Shown here piece by piece: positions 7,048 to 10,113 of a stretch of 10,113 nt of DNA (positions are counted from its first letter, which is position 1; every line of letters starts with the position of its first letter). Under the pieces are notes generated by a model. That model made no database searches and had not been told where the DNA came from. It saw only the letters and a list, made by a program, of their open reading frames with translations. Origin of the DNA: Monoraphidium neglectum (taxonomy: Eukaryota; Chlorophyta; Chlorophyceae; Sphaeropleales; Selenastraceae); the NCBI RefSeq assembly GCF_000611645.1, contig NW_014011434.1:1-10113 (forward strand), in the 5' to 3' direction. The translations under genes and the position numbers were made by a program.

Positions 7048-10000
7048 TCACGCCGCGGCGGCCTCAGCGAGCAGCTGCCGGGCGGCTTCCTGCCCCCCCG
7101 ACCCCATCATGGCTGCGATTTCGGCGGCCCGCTGGTCGGGCGAGGCGAGCTCCTCAAACACAGTCTCTGTCCGGATGCCGCCGGATTTGGCTACGACGAC
7201 GTGGTGCGCCGCGTGAGCCGCAACCTGGGCGGGTTCGAATCAGCGGCAGTGGGTCGGGTTGGCGGGGTCTCATCACTCAAAGCGCCTGCACCCCTTGTGC
7301 CCAAGCTGAAAGCACAGGGTGTTGCAATGCAGCCGTCGAGGCCACGCACCCACGGTGCTGTGAGCATGAGAAATGCACATGCTTTTGCGCTGAGGGGTAC
7401 GCTGAGTGACGGAATGCTCGAGCCTGGCGTGGGGCGAGGCCCTCGACGGCGCACGTCCTCTGCAACCGCATGCTCCAGCAAGGGGCTTGCGATTGGCGCT
7501 GCCCCCTCCCCGCAGTACAAGCACCAGCCAGCAACCCAGCCCATGCACCTGGGGCAGGTGCGTGACGCACAGCACCTGGCTCGCCGCCGCCGCCGCCGCG
7601 TGCCCGCCGCCGCCGCCGACCGCGCCGCCGCCGGGCGCGCACATCCGCCGCAGCAGGCGGCCGACGTTCGCCCCCAGGCGGCTGCCCACGCCGCTGTCGA
7701 GCTCGTCCAACACGAGGACAGGCGTGGAGCCTTCTGCGCTGAATGACCCTTCCTCTGCCGGTGCGCCCTCCTCCTCATCGCTGACCTGGACATCTGCGGA
7801 AGCCTCTGCCTTTGCTGAGTCAGCGGCGCCGCCCGCGGCCGCAGGCAGCGAGCGCGCGGCCGCAGCGGCGCTGGCCGCGGCGGCAGCGGCGGCGGGCGCG
7901 GCCTTGAGGGCGAGCATCACGCGGGCGCTCTCGCCGCCGGAGGCGACGGCGGCGAGGGGGCGGAGGGGCTCAGACGGGCCGGCGGCGAGCAGGAATTCAA
8001 CCGTGTCCAGCCCCTAAGAGTTTCGGCAGATCCGTCAGGTGGGTGTTCGCCTGGCCGTTGGCTTGTGGCTGGCTGAGTGACTTCATTGGCTGTGTAATGC
8101 AGCGCATGCACTTGGAAAGCAAGCTGACGCATGCAGCTGCCTACGGGTCTTGCAAGCCCACGCACCTGCGGCCTCAAGCGGTAAGCGCCGCCCCTGGCCT
8201 GGCCCACGGCGTGCGCCTGTTCCTCGCCAATGTGCAGGCACTTGGAGGGGGCCACGCCCTGGGAAGGGCGATTGCGCATTCAAGCATGCAGCGTGCGATT
8301 CGGTGCAATTGGCGCAGGCAGATGCCTGTGCACTCGTGCTGGGCTGGAGGACCGTGGGGAGTGGAAGAGTCTGGCGAGCAATCCCCGGCCCCGGGAAAAC
8401 CGCATGGCTGTCCTTGGCCGCGCGGGTGCTGGTGTGCATCTTCGACGCGTCCCCATGAAGACCCGCAGCCTGCAGCGGAGCATGCAGCAAGCAGCTCTGT
8501 AACCTGCTCCTTCAAACAATGCATCCTCGCCTCCTGCATCCGTGGCACCGCCTTCAGCAGCAAACAGGCGCGGGCTGAACGCTCAGGCAACCCACCGGGT
8601 GGGCGGGCTCCCAGGATGTGCGGACGTCAAAGCGGCAGCCGCTCATAGCCAGCTGCCCCAGGCACTCCTCCACGGCCACCCGCAGCTGCCCCGCAGCTGG
8701 TGATTCAGCGGGTCAGGGCAAGCGGGGGTGGGCACTTGGTGAGTGCGTGAGCGAAGCGGCCCGCCGGCGTGGCGAGGGGGACCGTGAGGCGCAAAATGGG
8801 CATCGTCATGACATGGCGCGGTGACCTACGCACCCACGCCCTCTTTCCAAAGAAAGCACGTTGCAGCCATGACTTGCGTTGGATCGGGCTCCGCGTCGGG
8901 GGCGTGAGCGCCCGCTTGCCGGCAACGTGGCGCTGCGGCCGCGGCGGGCTCACCCGCTTGCCGCGCCGCCGACAGGCGCAGGGAGTCCCTCAACAGCTGC
9001 CCCTGCAGCACCGCCGCCTCCGCCTCCCACTCCCCGCGGCGGCCTGGGGCGGGCGGGGCCCGCGGCGGCTGAAGTTTGCTAGGGCATGCAAGCAAGCACT
9101 GGGGGGGCCGCGAGCTCTCCCAGGCTGCTCGTGGCTCTACCCTGACTCTTGTCCTTAGCCCTGGAACCCACATACAATGACATGCCGTACGAACCCCCAA
9201 ACGCGCGTGGTTCAGTTGACGCCGTCGGCTCAGCACAAACCCATGCAAACCCCAGCGGGATGAGAGCGCAGTCGGCGCACCCTCTGCGTCGTAATACTGC
9301 TCCAGCCGCGCCCGCGCCGCGGCGACCGCGTCGAGCAGCGCCTCGCTCGTCCGCGCCCGCTGGCTGCGTATCAGGCGCTCGACCAAGTCGAGCCGTGCGG
9401 CCGCGGCGGCGTGGTCGGCGGCGCTGAACGCGTGGCGCTGCGGGGAGGAGGGGGGGAGGGGGGTGAGGCATGCGGTCAAGCGCGGCGCGGCTGAGCGAGG
9501 CTGAAAGAGGTGATGAGCCAAGCTGGGGGCGACAACAGGCGCCGGCGCCGCGGGGCGGGCGCGTCCGACGGGCGCGCGGTCGCCGGCGCGCGCGCGCCTC
9601 AGATGCATAATTTGGGCGCGAAAAAGCAGAGCCCGGGAATGTTTGCTCGTGCAGCGCCCTTGAGCCAATCCACTCCAGCTCGGACACCAGTTGAGAGCGC
9701 AGCCTCGCACGTCTCTCTCGTGGCTCGCCCCGTGCTCCTGCACACGTGCCCCCGCACGCGCGCACGCCCACCTGGGCGTACGCGGACAGCCGCTCCGCTG
9801 CCCGCAGCAGCGCCGCGCGCGCGTCTACTAGCGCAGCCGCCGACGCCTCCAGATGCTCCAGCCCCGACGGCTCGTGGGCCCCATCCTCGTCATCCTCCTC
9901 CTCTTCATACTCATCCTCGTCGTCGTCGCCGGCGATGACGCCATCATCCCCGCCGCCCGGCTCGCGCTGATGACGCCCGCCGCCGCTCGAGGCCGCCGGG

Positions 10001-10113
10001 TTGCCGTTGGGCGAAGCGGTGGTGGCCGTCGGGCAGCCGTTGCTAGTGGCGGCGGCGGCGGAGGGCGGCGCTTGGCCGCGGCGGCGGTGGGAGGGGGCGG
10101 GGCTGTTTGACGG
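7048..10113 (-). CDS. recN: RecN-type DNA repair ATPase (SMC-like), C-terminal part, 5' end outside window
   Basis: Seven exons: 10113(or 10102)-9772, 9437-9281, 9043-8954, 8696-8596, 8258-8166, 8013-7549 and 7224-7048. They give 1425 nt from the edge (474 residues plus TGA) with consistent phases. RecN is a bacterial SMC-like ATPase for double-strand-break repair. In order, the fragment shows: a low-complexity/acidic stretch (1-85); coiled-coil helices with the family's AERLSAYA, LVERLIRSQRAR and RLSAARQ blocks; AVEECLGQLAMSGCRFDV; GLDTVEFLLAAGPSEPLRPLA leading into the ABC signature ASGGESARVMLALK (about 285-298); Walker B VLVLDELDSGVGS (Asp364, Glu365); the H-loop CVTHLPQV (His413), rebuilt across the last intron; and the closing HHVVVAKSGGIRTETVFEEL, EIAAMMG and Ala-rich end. 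The Walker A domain must lie beyond 10113. Introns are 334, 237, 257, 337, 152 and 324 nt, all GT-AG. A bacterial-type gene with spliceosomal introns suggests nuclear transfer from an organelle ancestor and organelle targeting, which is inferred. The acceptor of the 8258 exon is the least sure (8240 also keeps phase). Confidence 0.9.
7576..7641 (-). repeat. Gly/Ala-rich GC trinucleotide tract in RecN after Walker B
   Basis: GGC/GCG/GCC-type codons encode an alternating poly-Gly then poly-Ala loop (about 22 residues) between the helix after Walker B and the QVLCVTHLPQ strand. Bacterial RecN has only a short turn here. The DNA is nearly pure GC trinucleotide repeat. Confidence 0.7.
7723..7902 (-). 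other. About 60-residue Ala-rich/acidic insertion in RecN between ABC signature and Walker B
   Basis: Directly after VMLALK the frame runs through an Ala-dominated tract and then an acidic Ser/Glu stretch (SDEEEGAPAEEG) before reaching VLVLDELDSG. In bacterial RecN these two motifs are separated by only about 10-15 residues. No acceptable intron boundaries remove it while keeping motif spacing, so I treat it as coding; the low-complexity loop should sit on the ATPase head's surface. Confidence 0.6.
9882..9948 (-). other. Acidic Asp/Glu run in the RecN coiled-coil region
   Basis: The first visible RecN exon contains a run dominated by Asp and Glu (GDDDEDEYEEEEDDEDG) between a Ser/Gly/Ala/Pro-rich segment and the helix LEHLEASAAALVDARAALL. 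It occupies a coiled-coil position where bacterial RecN has ordinary helix. On the plus strand the same bases make a misleading hydrophobic frame rich in Leu, Ile and Val. Confidence 0.6.

Noticed and set aside
7231..7241. GGGTTCGAATC, resembling a tRNA T-loop
   Set aside because: The flanking bases do not form a T-stem, and no acceptor, D or anticodon arms fit nearby; it lies in the last RecN intron.
6877..7746. Plus-strand open frame of 289 codons
   Set aside because: It lies antisense to the last two RecN exons and their intron, has no motif of its own, and arises from GC-rich codon use on the other strand.
8826..9743. Minus-strand single open frame of about 305 codons
   Set aside because: It reads through two RecN exons and the introns between and around them. 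RecN-like blocks appear only inside the exon limits, and splice sites at those limits rebuild the family sequence.
9853..10110. Plus-strand frame with a hydrophobic, transmembrane-like start
   Set aside because: The Leu/Ile/Val run is the complement of Asp/Glu codons in the RecN acidic stretch.
1..10113. Bacterial origin or contamination, suggested by RecN
   Set aside because: All four genes have GT-AG-type introns with matching donor style, there are no operons, and spacing and low-complexity inserts fit an algal nuclear genome.

Overview
The window looks like nuclear DNA of a green alga (chlorophyte). It is GC-rich, every recognisable gene is broken by short introns of about 120-340 bases, donors are almost all of the form GTGNNN, proteins carry Ala/Gly/acidic/poly-Gln low-complexity inserts, and algal-type TGTAA polyadenylation motifs lie downstream of three of the genes. 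This is an inference from style; no marker gene fixes the species. No bacterial operons, CRISPR arrays, insertion sequences, tRNA or rRNA genes were seen.

All four genes I can support lie on the minus strand, head to tail, with about 0.9-1.1 kb between neighbouring coding regions. From right to left, in the direction of transcription: (1) 10113-7048, the C-terminal part of a bacterial-type RecN DNA-repair ATPase in seven visible exons, with its 5' end outside the window; (2) 6011-4443, a six-exon gene for a 207-residue secreted, cysteine-rich, probably GPI-anchored protein of unknown function; (3) 3377-1649, a four-exon HAD phosphatase of the PHOSPHO1/PHOSPHO2 (plant PPsPase1/PECP1) family with a 17-residue poly-Gln insert and one probable GC-AG intron; (4) 744 to the left edge, the first exons of a gene I do not recognise.

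The exon models were built by hand. For genes 1-3 every junction keeps reading phase, the summed exons are divisible by three, and family motifs are rebuilt across the junctions. The genes have no evident shared pathway: one is DNA repair (probably in an organelle), one is cell-surface, one is small-molecule phosphate metabolism. The least explained item is the cysteine-rich surface protein, whose cysteines fall in a repeated C-x4-C-x10-C spacing. I found no sign of a multi-gene novel system.
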